A DNA stretch of 45,995 nt from assembly GCA_903959815.1 (NCBI GenBank), contig CAJBYM010000084.1:1-45995 (forward strand). The letters are read 5' to 3'. Numbering within the stretch: the stretch's first letter is position 1; every line of letters begins with the position of its first letter. The notes beneath the pieces are model-generated. The model was not told where the DNA came from, did not search any database, and saw only the letters and a program-made list of their open reading frames with translations. This document shows, piece after piece, positions 10,710 through 19,756 of the stretch. This DNA is from Candidatus Omnitrophota bacterium (GTDB lineage Bacteria; Omnitrophota; Gorgyraeia; Zapsychrales; Fredricksoniimonadaceae). A program made the translations under genes and the position numbers.

Positions 10710-10739
10710 TTCCAAAAGCCGATCAAATGAGGTAAGGAT

Positions 10740-11177
10740 ATGTTTTACGGCGAATATACCCACAATCTGGATGCCAAAGGAAGGTTGATCCTTCCTGCAC
10801 GATTTCGTGAGGTGGCAGACCATAACAGCATTTCCAGGTTCTTCGTCACACGCGGTCTTGAGGCCTGTGTGTTCATGTTCGCTGAGGCGGAGTGGAAGCA
10901 GTATGAACAGAAATTCCGTGATGTGCCTTTTACCAAGCAGGATTCGCGCACATTCAATCGTATGTTTTTTGCCGGAGCTGTGGATGTGACGCCGGATAAA
11001 CAGGGGCGTTTCATTATTCCGCAGTACCTTAAAGATTTTGCCGGGATCAAGGAGAAAAGCGTGATCATCGGTGTTTCGAACCGTATCGAAATTTGGGATC
11101 ATGAACGCTGGCAGGAATATTTTTCCAAGTCGAGCAAGTTGTTTGAACAAACGGCGGAAAATATCCTGAGCTTATAG
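10740..11177 (+). CDS. mraZ: Transcriptional regulator MraZ
   Basis: 145 residues with two SpoVT/AbrB-like DNA-binding repeats: LDAKGRLILPARFRE (about 10-24) and DKQGRFIIPQYLKDF (about 85-99). It forms ring-like oligomers that bind the repeats in its own leader and regulate the dcw cluster. GAGGT six bases before ATG supports the start. First gene of the cell-wall/division cluster, as in most bacteria. Confidence 0.96.
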   Translation: MFYGEYTHNLDAKGRLILPARFREVADHNSISRFFVTRGLEACVFMFAEAEWKQYEQKFRDVPFTKQDSRTFNRMFFAGAVDVTPDKQGRFIIPQYLKDFAGIKEKSVIIGVSNRIEIWDHERWQEYFSKSSKLFEQTAENILSL

Positions 11178-11209
11178 TCTTGAACAACCCCATTTTCAGG
11201 AGGTGAACC

Positions 11210-11497
11210 ATGATCACCTACGCTAATCAAAAACTTGTTTTTAAACACATGATCGAGCTGCCTCATTGCGAGTGCGTTTTTTGTTCCACGCAGGAAGAGC
11301 AGACGGGCCGGACCCATCTGTTTTTGGTGTTCAAGGAACGCCAGAAGGTCTATATGCGTAACGGCATCAAGGGCAACTGGGAAGAGGTCACTAATCCTGA
11401 AGAGCACAATGTGGTGTGGGATGGATTTGAGAACGCGATCACGGAACGCAAGATCCCGAGCTTTGTCGCATCGTCGACTGATCTGGCGAGCTTGTGA
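11210..11497 (+). CDS. Small conserved-looking protein of unknown function in the dcw cluster
   Basis: 95 residues, not recognised. It has a textbook ribosome-binding site (AGGAGGTG) and a cysteine pair CECVFC near residue 24 that could bind metal or form a disulfide, followed by a beta-rich stretch (HLFLVFKERQKVYMRN) and an acidic/aromatic C-terminal part. No signal peptide or membrane segment, so probably cytosolic. It is inserted between mraZ and rsmH, which are usually adjacent. Composition resembles its neighbours, so it is not obviously foreign. Confidence 0.75.
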   Translation: MITYANQKLVFKHMIELPHCECVFCSTQEEQTGRTHLFLVFKERQKVYMRNGIKGNWEEVTNPEEHNVVWDGFENAITERKIPSFVASSTDLASL

Positions 11498-11519
11498 GCG
11501 TGTTGGAATATTTTGTTCT

Positions 11520-12428
11520 ATGACAAACGAGCGAAGTGAGTTTCAGCATATTTCGGTCATGTCCCAAGAGGTGCAGGGGGCCCTGGATCTTAAAGAGGGT
11601 GCTGTTGTTGTGGATGGCACGCTGGGGTTGGGCGGGCATGCCGTGATGATGGCGGCCAAGATCGGGATCAAGGGGCATCTCATCGGTATAGATCAGGATG
11701 CCTGTGCGATCGATCTGGCGCGGATCCGCCTTAAAGATTTTAAGGGACGGCTTGATGTCGTTAAAAGCAATTTTAGCCGGCTGGATCAAGTTTTAAAGGA
11801 TCTGGGTGTAGACGAGGTGGATGCTGTTTTGCTGGATCTTGGGGTTTCAAGCCTTCAGCTCGATGATCCGGTGCGTGGTTTCAGTTTTCGTGCTGACGGT
11901 CCTTTGGATATGCGGATGGATGCCGATGCGGCAACGACGGCAGAAGAATTGGTGAACGAACTTCCTGAAAAAGATTTAGCAGATCTGATCTTTCATTACG
12001 GAGAGGAACGGTTCTCTCGGCGGATTGCCCAGCGGATTGTTCAGTTGCGCGCAGGGCAGCGGATACGGACCACCGGTGAGCTGGCGGATATTGTCCTGAG
12101 ATCTTTGCCGCGTGGGTATCAGCGCGATAAATTGCATCCCGCGACCCGCACGTTCCAGGCCTTGCGCATTGCCGTTAACCGTGAGCTTGAGGTGCTGGAA
12201 GAAACATTGGATCGGGCATTTAAACATTTGAAGATCGGTGGTCGTATCGCCGTCATTGCATTTCATTCATTGGAAGACAGGATCGTTAAGGACAAGTTCA
12301 GGACGCTTGCACGTGAGGGATGTGCGGCTTTGTTGACAAAGAAACCATTAAGACCGACAGAGGCTGAGGCCGCGGATAATCCGCGTTCCCGCAGCGCGCG
12401 GTTCAGGGTACTTGAAAGGATAGGATAG
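11520..12428 (+). CDS. rsmH: 16S rRNA (cytosine-1402-N4)-methyltransferase
   Basis: 302 residues. HISVMSQEV at the start, SAM-binding VVDGTLGLGGHA, then DLGVSSLQLDDPVRGFSF, GPLDMRMD, and HPATRTFQALRIAVN and AFHSLEDRIVK near the end. It methylates C1402 of 16S rRNA in the decoding site. ATG 11520 is chosen because the family begins just before HISVM; the track extension from 11409 runs through the preceding gene. Its stop is one base before the ftsL-like start. Confidence 0.96.
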   Translation: MTNERSEFQHISVMSQEVQGALDLKEGAVVVDGTLGLGGHAVMMAAKIGIKGHLIGIDQDACAIDLARIRLKDFKGRLDVVKSNFSRLDQVLKDLGVDEVDAVLLDLGVSSLQLDDPVRGFSFRADGPLDMRMDADAATTAEELVNELPEKDLADLIFHYGEERFSRRIAQRIVQLRAGQRIRTTGELADIVLRSLPRGYQRDKLHPATRTFQALRIAVNRELEVLEETLDRAFKHLKIGGRIAVIAFHSLEDRIVKDKFRTLAREGCAALLTKKPLRPTEAEAADNPRSRSARFRVLERIG

Positions 12429-12429
12429 G

Positions 12430-12777
12430 ATGGCGAATTTTATTAAAGGCATGGCTGTTGTCACCATTATGGCTTTGCTTTATATTCATTTGCAGATGAA
12501 CATTTATGCATTGGCTTATCAGGGAAAGAAAAGGGAGGTCCGGATCGAGAAACTGGCAGAACATAATGCGATCGTTAAAAATGATATTTTACGTCTAAAA
12601 TCCTCGAATAATATTGGCCGTGAACTTTTAGGTAAAGAAAATCAGTATCAATTCGCCAGCCGCAGCAATGTGGTTGAGGTTGAATCCAAGGGGGCGGTTG
12701 AGACGCTTGCATCCCGGTTTCAGGAAGGCCAGGGCTTCTTTGGCAAGGTCATGACACTGGCATTTTCGAACCGCTAG
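12430..12777 (+). CDS. ftsL: FtsL-like division protein (small bitopic membrane protein)
   Basis: 115 residues. One N-terminal membrane segment (about residues 7-28) with a short cytoplasmic start, then a heptad-like charged helix (about 32-62) expected to form a coiled coil in the periplasm. FtsL sequences diverge strongly, so the name rests on architecture and on position between rsmH and ftsI, the classic FtsL place. Partners would be FtsQ and FtsB; no ftsB is seen here. Confidence 0.7.
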   Translation: MANFIKGMAVVTIMALLYIHLQMNIYALAYQGKKREVRIEKLAEHNAIVKNDILRLKSSNNIGRELLGKENQYQFASRSNVVEVESKGAVETLASRFQEGQGFFGKVMTLAFSNR

Positions 12778-12887
12778 AGGCTCTGACGGTTTATATAAAG
12801 ATTTTCTTCTTTTTACTGTTTATCCTTTCAAAATTATTTACAATTAGTATAAAGTTAATAAAAACCTCTTAAAAAAGTCCCGCGGCC

Positions 12888-14570
12888 TTGCATTTTCAAA
12901 AACACCCCACACGTGTTGCTCTCATATTTTTTATCTTCCTTTTCTGTATTACGCTGTTTTTCATCAAACTTTCTCTCATTCAGGTTTTTCGTGTTGATTA
13001 TCTCGCTGAAAAAGCTGACAAACAGCATAATCATATTGTTGAACTTCAGCCATTGCGAGGCGGGATCTATGATCGCAACATGCGTTCTTTGGCCATCAAT
13101 GTGGCGGCCTATTCTGTTTTCGCGAACCCCCGGAGCATGACAGAGGATCAGAAGTCTGCGGCGGCCAATGCGGTGGCCCAGGCGCTCGGTGGAAGTTCCG
13201 AGGTGTATGCTAAAAAGATGGAGAAAGAAAAGTATTTTGTCTGGCTGGCCCGTAAGATCCCGTCTGACAGGTATGAAGCGCTTAAGGCTCAGAAGGTTCA
13301 GGGTATCGGATTTGTTAAAGAGAGTAAGAGGTTTCATCCCAATGGCGACCTTGCGGCACATCTGATGGGGTTTTCGAATATTGATAATATCGGCTTACAG
13401 GGTGTTGAGCTCGAATACGATAAATATTTACGCGGCAGCAAGGGAATGGCCCAGTTCTTACGTGATGCCAAAATGCGTGATCTCATGATCGAGAAAGACT
13501 TTGTGGCGCCCAAGGATGGCAACAATGTTGTTTTGACGATCGATGAGACCATTCAGTTTATTGCCGAGAGGGCCCTACAAAAGGCATTTGAAAAACATAA
13601 TGCGGCCAGTGCTTCCATTATCGTGTTGGACCCTAAAACAGGGGAGGTCCTGGCTTTTGCCAATCGTCCGACCTTTGATCCGGATAAGCCGGAGGCATTT
13701 CCTATGGAGAACCGCACAAATCGGGCGGTGGCATTCGTTTATGAACCGGGGTCTGTATTTAAGATTGTTACCGCAGCGGCCGGGCTTGAGACGAAAGTTT
13801 TTAAGGAAGACGATATCATTTTTTGTGAGAATGGCAATTACAGGGTTGCTAACCATATTCTCCATGATCATGATCCTTTGGGTTCGCTCAGTTATCGTCA
13901 GGTGGTGATCCATTCAAGCAATATCGGCATCACGAAGATCGCGCAGAAGATCGGGGCTGACAAGGTCTATGAATATGCCCGCAAATTCCGTTTTGGTGTT
14001 AAGACCGGGATCGGCATGATCGGGGAAGTTAATGGCTGGCTTAAGCCGCCGCCACAGTGGTCTAAAACATCCATTGGTGCCATTCCCATCGGTCAGGAAG
14101 TCACGGTGACGTCGATCCAACTTGTTGCCGCGATCGCGGCGATCGCTAATGATGGCAAGTATATGAAGCCGTATTATGTGAAAGCGATCAAGGATCCGAA
14201 TGGTGGGATGGTCCATGAATTTCAACCCAAGGAAGAAGTGCAAGTTATTCATGCTGATATTGCACGCCGCATGAAAAGCATTTTACAGGGTGTTGTGGAT
14301 GAGGGGACGGCGACGTCTGCAAAAATGAAAGATATTACGGCGGCGGGTAAGACGGGAACGGCTCAGAAGGTCATTAACGGCACGTATTCGCACAGCAAGT
14401 TCGTGGCATCGTTCATTGGTTTTGCACCCGTCGATGATCCAAAGTTGGCCATCGTTGTGACCGTTGATACGCCGCATCCTAATTATTATGGCGGGATCGT
14501 TGCTGCACCTGTGTTTAAGGAAGTGGTTCAGGATTCGCTCCGATATCTGGCCACGAAAGGACGGCGCTGA
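12888..14570 (+). CDS. ftsI: Peptidoglycan D,D-transpeptidase FtsI (class B penicillin-binding protein)
   Basis: 560 residues. One N-terminal membrane anchor (about 10-28), a pedestal domain starting at LRGGIYDRN, and the transpeptidase domain with the three active-site motifs: EPGSVFK (SxxK, about 287-293), SSN (about 343) and AAGKTGTA (KTG, about 486). It crosslinks septal peptidoglycan with FtsW. No PASTA domain. The only usable start is TTG 12888: an in-frame stop lies just upstream, the next ATG would remove the anchor, and no ribosome-binding site is obvious, so initiation may be weak. The 110-base gap upstream is AT-rich. Confidence 0.94.
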   Translation: MHFQKHPTRVALIFFIFLFCITLFFIKLSLIQVFRVDYLAEKADKQHNHIVELQPLRGGIYDRNMRSLAINVAAYSVFANPRSMTEDQKSAAANAVAQALGGSSEVYAKKMEKEKYFVWLARKIPSDRYEALKAQKVQGIGFVKESKRFHPNGDLAAHLMGFSNIDNIGLQGVELEYDKYLRGSKGMAQFLRDAKMRDLMIEKDFVAPKDGNNVVLTIDETIQFIAERALQKAFEKHNAASASIIVLDPKTGEVLAFANRPTFDPDKPEAFPMENRTNRAVAFVYEPGSVFKIVTAAAGLETKVFKEDDIIFCENGNYRVANHILHDHDPLGSLSYRQVVIHSSNIGITKIAQKIGADKVYEYARKFRFGVKTGIGMIGEVNGWLKPPPQWSKTSIGAIPIGQEVTVTSIQLVAAIAAIANDGKYMKPYYVKAIKDPNGGMVHEFQPKEEVQVIHADIARRMKSILQGVVDEGTATSAKMKDITAAGKTGTAQKVINGTYSHSKFVASFIGFAPVDDPKLAIVVTVDTPHPNYYGGIVAAPVFKEVVQDSLRYLATKGRR

Positions 14571-16024
14571 TGCGGTTGAAAGATCTTTGGGAGGTGAAAG
14601 AACCTTTTATAGATATCGAGATTCCTGCTTTATGGGATGATTCCAGGCGGGTGACCCCGGGCAGTCTTTTTGCGGCGCTTCCGCCCGTTTCTAAAGTGAC
14701 AAAGGATGGGAAGGTTTTTATCGATGATGCTCTGGCGAAGGGTGCAGCGGTCGTTATTTTGGATCAAGGAGCTTTGACAGATCTTCCGCTTAAGTATCCT
14801 CAGGTGTGTTTTGTTCCTGTGGCTGATCCACGCGCAGCTTTTCGGAAAGTAGTCGGACGGTTTTATGGTCAGTTCTCAAAGAAGGTCAGGGTCTTAGGTG
14901 TTACGGGGACCAATGGCAAGACCACGATCACCTATTTTCTGGAATCGATCATCAAGGCGGCGGGAAAAAGAAGCGGGGTTGTCGGAACGGTCAATTATCG
15001 CGTGGGTGAGAAGATCCTTCCGTCTAAAAATACGACGCCGGGTTTTCTGGACAATCAGATCTTTTTGGCAAATCTTGCAGCTGATGTCGTGGATTATGCG
15101 GTGATGGAAGTTTCATCGCATGCCTTGGTGCAGAGGCGCGTAGACCTGATCAATTTTTGCGGAGCGATCTTTACGAATTTGACAGGAGATCATCTTGATG
15201 AGCACGGGGATATGGAGAATTATTTTAAGGCCAAGGCTTTGCTTTTCACGGCGTTGTCACCGAATGCATGGGCTGTTGTGAATGTGGATGACCTTTATGG
15301 TCAGCGGCTGAAAGCCATGACACGTGCGAGGGTGATCACGTATGCAATCAATGCTCCGGCCGATGTCACAGCGCATATTCAAGATTTTAATCTGGAAGGC
15401 ACACGTTTTAAAATCAGATTCTTTGGTCAGGAAATAGAGCTGCAGACACATTTTATTGGCCGGCACAATCTTTATAATATCCTTGCGGCTTTTGCGGCTG
15501 GCTTGGGCGAGGGGATCGATCCTGATGTTATCCGTCAGGGGATCGCGTCATTGGTCTTGGTGCCGGGCCGTTTGGAGCGCGTTGAATGCGGGAAGGATTT
15601 TTGTGTTTTTATTGATTATGCACATACAGATGATGGTCTGAAGAATGTTCTGGGTTGTTTGAAGGCGGTGCCGCACAATAAGCTCATTGTGGTTTTTGGC
15701 TGTGGGGGTGATCGTGACAGCACCAAGCGTCCCCGTATGGGCAGGGTCGCTTGTGAATTTGCTGATCATGCGGTTATTACGTCGGATAATCCGCGACGTG
15801 AAGATCCTTTGGCCATTATTGCCGAGATCGTGCCGGGATTTACGCATAAGAATTACGAGATCGAACCTGATCGTGAAAAAGCGATCGAGCGGGCGTTATC
15901 TCTGGCGGGAAAAGGTGATATTGTGCTTTTGGCAGGCAAGGGGCATGAAACGTATCAAGTCCTTAAGGACAGAACGATTGATTGTGTGGAACGGGATATT
16001 GTCATGAGGATATTAAAAAGATAA
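14570..16024 (+). CDS. murE: UDP-MurNAc-tripeptide synthetase MurE (probably meso-diaminopimelate-adding)
   Basis: 484 residues. The N-terminal domain has SLFAALPP; the central ATPase has VTGTNGKTTITYFLES (about 112-127), EVSSHAL and TNLTGDHLDEHG; the C-terminal domain has ITSDNPRREDP. The DNPR motif is typical of MurE enzymes that add meso-diaminopimelate rather than lysine, so an A1gamma-type wall is predicted. Start overlaps the ftsI stop by one base; the stop overlaps murF by one base (TAATG). Confidence 0.96.
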   Translation: MRLKDLWEVKEPFIDIEIPALWDDSRRVTPGSLFAALPPVSKVTKDGKVFIDDALAKGAAVVILDQGALTDLPLKYPQVCFVPVADPRAAFRKVVGRFYGQFSKKVRVLGVTGTNGKTTITYFLESIIKAAGKRSGVVGTVNYRVGEKILPSKNTTPGFLDNQIFLANLAADVVDYAVMEVSSHALVQRRVDLINFCGAIFTNLTGDHLDEHGDMENYFKAKALLFTALSPNAWAVVNVDDLYGQRLKAMTRARVITYAINAPADVTAHIQDFNLEGTRFKIRFFGQEIELQTHFIGRHNLYNILAAFAAGLGEGIDPDVIRQGIASLVLVPGRLERVECGKDFCVFIDYAHTDDGLKNVLGCLKAVPHNKLIVVFGCGGDRDSTKRPRMGRVACEFADHAVITSDNPRREDPLAIIAEIVPGFTHKNYEIEPDREKAIERALSLAGKGDIVLLAGKGHETYQVLKDRTIDCVERDIVMRILKR

Positions 16025-17394
16025 TGTTTACCATCCATGAAATCTTAGAAGCTACCGGTGGAACATTGATCGCGGGTAAGTCGACTCAGCGTTTATCAGG
16101 AGTATCGACTGATACGCGTTTGGTTAAACGTAATCAGATTTTTGTGGCGCTCAAGGGGGATAATTTTGACGGGCATCATTTTCTGGCTCAGGCGATTGAG
16201 AAGGGGGCGCGTGCTGTTGTTGTCAGCTCTGTAAAAGCGTTGGTTCCTGCTGGAGCAGCAGTTGTTCTTGTTGAGGATACGGTCAGGGCCCTTGGCCGGA
16301 TCGCGCGTTATCACCGTCAGCGTTTTAACATTCCTGTTATCGCTATCACGGGTAGTGCGGGCAAGACATCGACCAAAGAATTGATTGCCGCGGTCATGGC
16401 GAAGAAATGCCGGGTGCTTTTTAATAAGGGGACAGAGAATAACCATATCGGCGTTCCTATGACGCTATTGAAATTAAACCGCCGGCATCAGGCCGCGGTC
16501 ATTGAGATGGGTACCAATCATCCCGGGGAGATCGCCTGGCTTGCAGAGAATACATTGCCGACAGTTGCTGTATTCACGAATGTGGGCGCTTCACATCTCG
16601 AAGGTCTGGGGACACCGCAGGGTGTTTATAAAGAGAAACTTGCTCTGTTGAAATTCTTATCCCGCGATGGTCATGTGATCGTTAATGCGGACGATCCTTT
16701 CTGGGCCCGGCTTTTGAAGAAGCGCTTATCTCAGAAAGTAGTTTCTTACGGGATCAAGGCCAGGGCAGATGTACAGGCTATTGCTGTGACAGCGGATGCG
16801 CGGGGATTTCATTTTAAGATGAAGGATGGCCGTTTGTTCATTGTGAAAAGCCCGTCATGGGGTGCGGTGCAAAATGCGCTTGCAGCCATTGCATGCGGCA
16901 GGATCTTTGCTGTGCCTGAAGCCAGGATCCAGGCGGCGCTTAAAAGTGCTAAACCGGCTAAAGGGCGTCAGTCTCTGGCTGTTGTGCGGGGTGTAACACT
17001 GATCGATGATACTTATAATGCGAATCCGGTGTCTTATCAGAATGCGTTACGAACCTTGGCGATGTTGCAGGGTCATGCCCGTGCGGTTCTTGTGGCGGCA
17101 GACATGTTGGAATTGGGCGAACATTCCGTAGATCTCCATCGTCAAATTGGACAGGCAGCGGCAGGCATTAAGCTGGACGCTCTTTTTACATGTGGTAAGA
17201 ACGCACGGCTGATCGGTGAGGCGGCGCAAGGCAAAAGGTCAACGCTTGATGTCCGGCATTTTTCAGATCAAACCGCTTTGACCCTGGCGCTGAAACGGTA
17301 TCTTCGCCGAGGTGATCTGTTCTTATGCAAAGGATCTCGCGGGATGCGCATGGAGAAAGTCGTTGAAGATATTGTGGTATTCTTGAAAGGATAA
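16024..17394 (+). CDS. murF: UDP-MurNAc-tripeptide:D-Ala-D-Ala ligase
   Basis: 456 residues. ATP loop ITGSAGKTSTKELIA (about 108-122), NKGTENNHIGVP, VIEMGTNHPGEI, TNVGASHLEGLGT, and DDTYNANPVS in the C-terminal domain are all MurF signatures. It adds the D-Ala-D-Ala made by the Ddl half of the downstream fusion. The ORF track begins 14 codons too early; ATG 16024 overlaps the murE stop. Confidence 0.96.
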   Translation: MFTIHEILEATGGTLIAGKSTQRLSGVSTDTRLVKRNQIFVALKGDNFDGHHFLAQAIEKGARAVVVSSVKALVPAGAAVVLVEDTVRALGRIARYHRQRFNIPVIAITGSAGKTSTKELIAAVMAKKCRVLFNKGTENNHIGVPMTLLKLNRRHQAAVIEMGTNHPGEIAWLAENTLPTVAVFTNVGASHLEGLGTPQGVYKEKLALLKFLSRDGHVIVNADDPFWARLLKKRLSQKVVSYGIKARADVQAIAVTADARGFHFKMKDGRLFIVKSPSWGAVQNALAAIACGRIFAVPEARIQAALKSAKPAKGRQSLAVVRGVTLIDDTYNANPVSYQNALRTLAMLQGHARAVLVAADMLELGEHSVDLHRQIGQAAAGIKLDALFTCGKNARLIGEAAQGKRSTLDVRHFSDQTALTLALKRYLRRGDLFLCKGSRGMRMEKVVEDIVVFLKG

Positions 17395-17398
17395 AACG

Positions 17399-18487
17399 AT
17401 GTTTTATTATTTATCGCAGTTGCGTTATGAATTTTTTCCGTTAAATATTTTTAAGTACATCACTTTTCGTGCGAGCATGGCCGCGGTGACAACATTCCTG
17501 ATCTGTATTATTTTCGGGCCATGGTTTATCCGCAAACTGCGGGAATGGAATCTGGGAGAGAAACCTGTGCTCGGGGCCAGGCAAGATATGCTCGGGGAGT
17601 CTTTGGTGGCTAAGACCGGAACACCGACCATGGGAGGCATCCTCATCATTGGGAGCATTCTCTTGTCGGTCTTTTTATGGGCAGACCTTCGTAATCCGTA
17701 CATCCTCTTGACCATGTTCACCATGGTGTGGCTTGCCGTGCTCGGGTTCTTTGATGATTATTTAAAGCTGAGAGGCATTTGCAAGAATGGGTTGCCCGCT
17801 CGCACCAAAATGATCTGGCAGGTTTTGCTAGCAGGGATCGTGAGCTTTTATCTTTATACACAGCTTCATATTGCCACAACACTCGATGTTCCGTTTTTAA
17901 AGAATCTGGCTATTGACATGGGTGTCTTTTATATGCTTTTTGTAATGGCGATCGTGGTCGGCACATCCAATGCCGTGAATTTGACGGACGGACTTGATGG
18001 CCTGGCCATTGGCTGTACGTTGATGGTGGCAACGACGCTCGGCGTGCTTTGTTATATTACGGGCAATATTAACATGAGTTCTTATTTGTTCATCCCGTAT
18101 ATTCCTGAGACAGGCGAATTGACCATTTATTGTGCTGCGATGGTCGGTGCGAGCCTGGGATTCTTGTGGTTCAATGCCCATCCTGCGGATATTTTTATGG
18201 GGGATGTTGGAGCTCTTTCCCTGGGCGGGACGATCGGGATCATCGCTGTCTTTATTAAGAAAGAACTTTTGCTGGTTATTCTAGGAGGGGTCTTTGTATG
18301 GGAAGCCCTGTCCGTCATTATTCAGGTTGCGTCTTATAAATTGCGACAAAAACGCATATTCTTATGTTCACCGTATCATCATCATTTGCAGAAATTAAAT
18401 TGGAAAGAATCAAAGATCGTGATCCGTTTTTGGATCGTGGCGATCGTTTTGGCGTTATTGACGCTGACGACATTAAAGATACGTTGA
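17399..18487 (+). CDS. mraY: Phospho-MurNAc-pentapeptide transferase MraY
   Basis: 362 residues, about ten membrane segments. Signatures: TPTMGGILI, FFDDYLKL (Asp pair), NLTDGLDGLAIG, GALSLGGTIG and the C-terminal YHHHLQKLNWKE. It transfers phospho-MurNAc-pentapeptide to undecaprenyl phosphate at the inner face of the membrane, making lipid I. Four bases after murF. Confidence 0.97.
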   Translation: MFYYLSQLRYEFFPLNIFKYITFRASMAAVTTFLICIIFGPWFIRKLREWNLGEKPVLGARQDMLGESLVAKTGTPTMGGILIIGSILLSVFLWADLRNPYILLTMFTMVWLAVLGFFDDYLKLRGICKNGLPARTKMIWQVLLAGIVSFYLYTQLHIATTLDVPFLKNLAIDMGVFYMLFVMAIVVGTSNAVNLTDGLDGLAIGCTLMVATTLGVLCYITGNINMSSYLFIPYIPETGELTIYCAAMVGASLGFLWFNAHPADIFMGDVGALSLGGTIGIIAVFIKKELLLVILGGVFVWEALSVIIQVASYKLRQKRIFLCSPYHHHLQKLNWKESKIVIRFWIVAIVLALLTLTTLKIR

Positions 18488-18493
18488 GGAGAT

Positions 18494-19753
18494 ATGGATT
18501 TAAAAGGTAAGAAGGTAACTATTATCGGTGCGGCACGCAGCGGGATAGCCGCGGCTAATCTGGCTTATGGTCAGGGTGCGGTGGTGAAGATCACGGATGC
18601 CAAACCTTTGGCAGATATTGATAAAGCATTGGCCGGTCTTGCGGACAGATCCAAAGCCATTGTCGAGGCCGGGGCGCATACGCGTAAGTTTGTGCAGGAT
18701 TCTGATATTGTAGTGGCAAGTCCTGGTGTCAGGAAAGATGCAGAGCCCTTGCAGTGGGCGCGTGAAAAAGGGATACCGGTCATGGGAGAGATCGAATTTG
18801 CTTGGTGCTTTTGTACCAAGCCGGTCATTGCCGTGACAGGTTCGAATGGAAAGACGACGACGGTCAATCTTATTGCAGAGGTCCTTAAAGCGGGTGGTAA
18901 TACGGTATGCTTGTGCGGCAATGTGGGAACACCGTTTGCCCAGCATGTGTTGACGCCGGGCATTGATTATTTTGTTGTTGAGATCAGTTCCTTTCAGCTG
19001 GAGCTTTGTGTAACTTTCCGTCCCTATATCGCGGTGTTGACCAATTTCAGTCAGAATCATCTGGATCGTCATCCAGATATGCAGGATTATTTTGAGGCGA
19101 AGAAACGCGTGTTCATGAATCAGACGGCATCGGATTTTTCGATCCTGAATGCCGCTGATCCGTGGTCGCAAAAGATAGAAGCAGGAGTGTCTTCCCAGGT
19201 GGTGTTCTTTAACAAGGCAGGGGAGGCGCGCAATCCCAATCATCTTGCGGTCCTTGAAGTGGCACGTATCGTCGGCATTTCTGATGATATGGCATGTAAG
19301 GTGTTTGAAGCCTTTCCCGGTGTTGAGCATCGTATGGAGCTAGTGCGAATTTTAAAAGGCGTGGAATATGTCAATGATTCTAAGGCCACAACAGCAGAGT
19401 CTGGGCTTTGGGCCCTGACCCGCATGGCGGCGCCGATTATCATGATCTGCGGTGGGCATGATAAGGGTGAGATTGATTTTTCTGCGCTGAAGGACCTGGT
19501 GAAGGCAAAAATCAAGAAGATGATCGTCCTGACGCGCGAGGATGTGGTGCGCAAGAAACTGCATGATGCTTTTGAAGGTGTTGTTCCCATCGAGGACTAT
19601 ACGGATATGGGGGAGGCACTGCGTGCAGCGCAAACTCAGGCCGTGTCCGGGGACAAGGTACTCCTTAGTCCGATGTTCGCCAGTTTTGATATGTTCAAGA
19701 ATTTCGAAGAACGGGGAAAAGTATTTAAGCAGATGGTCAATGATCTAAGGTGA
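18494..19753 (+). CDS. murD: UDP-MurNAc-L-alanine:D-glutamate ligase
   Basis: 419 residues. N-terminal Rossmann-like VTIIGAARSGIAAA; ATP loop VTGSNGKTTTVNLIA (about 113-127); EISSFQLE; NHLDRHPDMQDY; and GVEHRMELV plus NDSKATT in the C-terminal half. It adds D-Glu to UDP-MurNAc-L-Ala in the cytosol. A 276-residue minus-strand ORF over the gene is a shadow. Confidence 0.97.
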   Translation: MDLKGKKVTIIGAARSGIAAANLAYGQGAVVKITDAKPLADIDKALAGLADRSKAIVEAGAHTRKFVQDSDIVVASPGVRKDAEPLQWAREKGIPVMGEIEFAWCFCTKPVIAVTGSNGKTTTVNLIAEVLKAGGNTVCLCGNVGTPFAQHVLTPGIDYFVVEISSFQLELCVTFRPYIAVLTNFSQNHLDRHPDMQDYFEAKKRVFMNQTASDFSILNAADPWSQKIEAGVSSQVVFFNKAGEARNPNHLAVLEVARIVGISDDMACKVFEAFPGVEHRMELVRILKGVEYVNDSKATTAESGLWALTRMAAPIIMICGGHDKGEIDFSALKDLVKAKIKKMIVLTREDVVRKKLHDAFEGVVPIEDYTDMGEALRAAQTQAVSGDKVLLSPMFASFDMFKNFEERGKVFKQMVNDLR

Positions 19754-19756
19754 TGT

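Larger units (their letters stand above)
10383..10739. other. Regulatory intergenic region upstream of mraZ (no gene seen)
   Basis: This 357-base region is more AT-rich than its surroundings and has no credible ORF. It holds two small hairpins just after ribF, a featureless AT-rich middle (10480-10635), then a near-consensus promoter, three 10-base MraZ-type repeats and the mraZ ribosome-binding site (GAGGT six bases before ATG). It is the longest gene-free stretch in the window and separates the ribosome/RNA-maturation operon from the dcw cluster. Confidence 0.8.

Noticed and set aside
18500-19330. 276-residue minus-strand ORF
   Set aside because: Lies wholly over murD, which has all family motifs; the antisense translation has no recognisable features.
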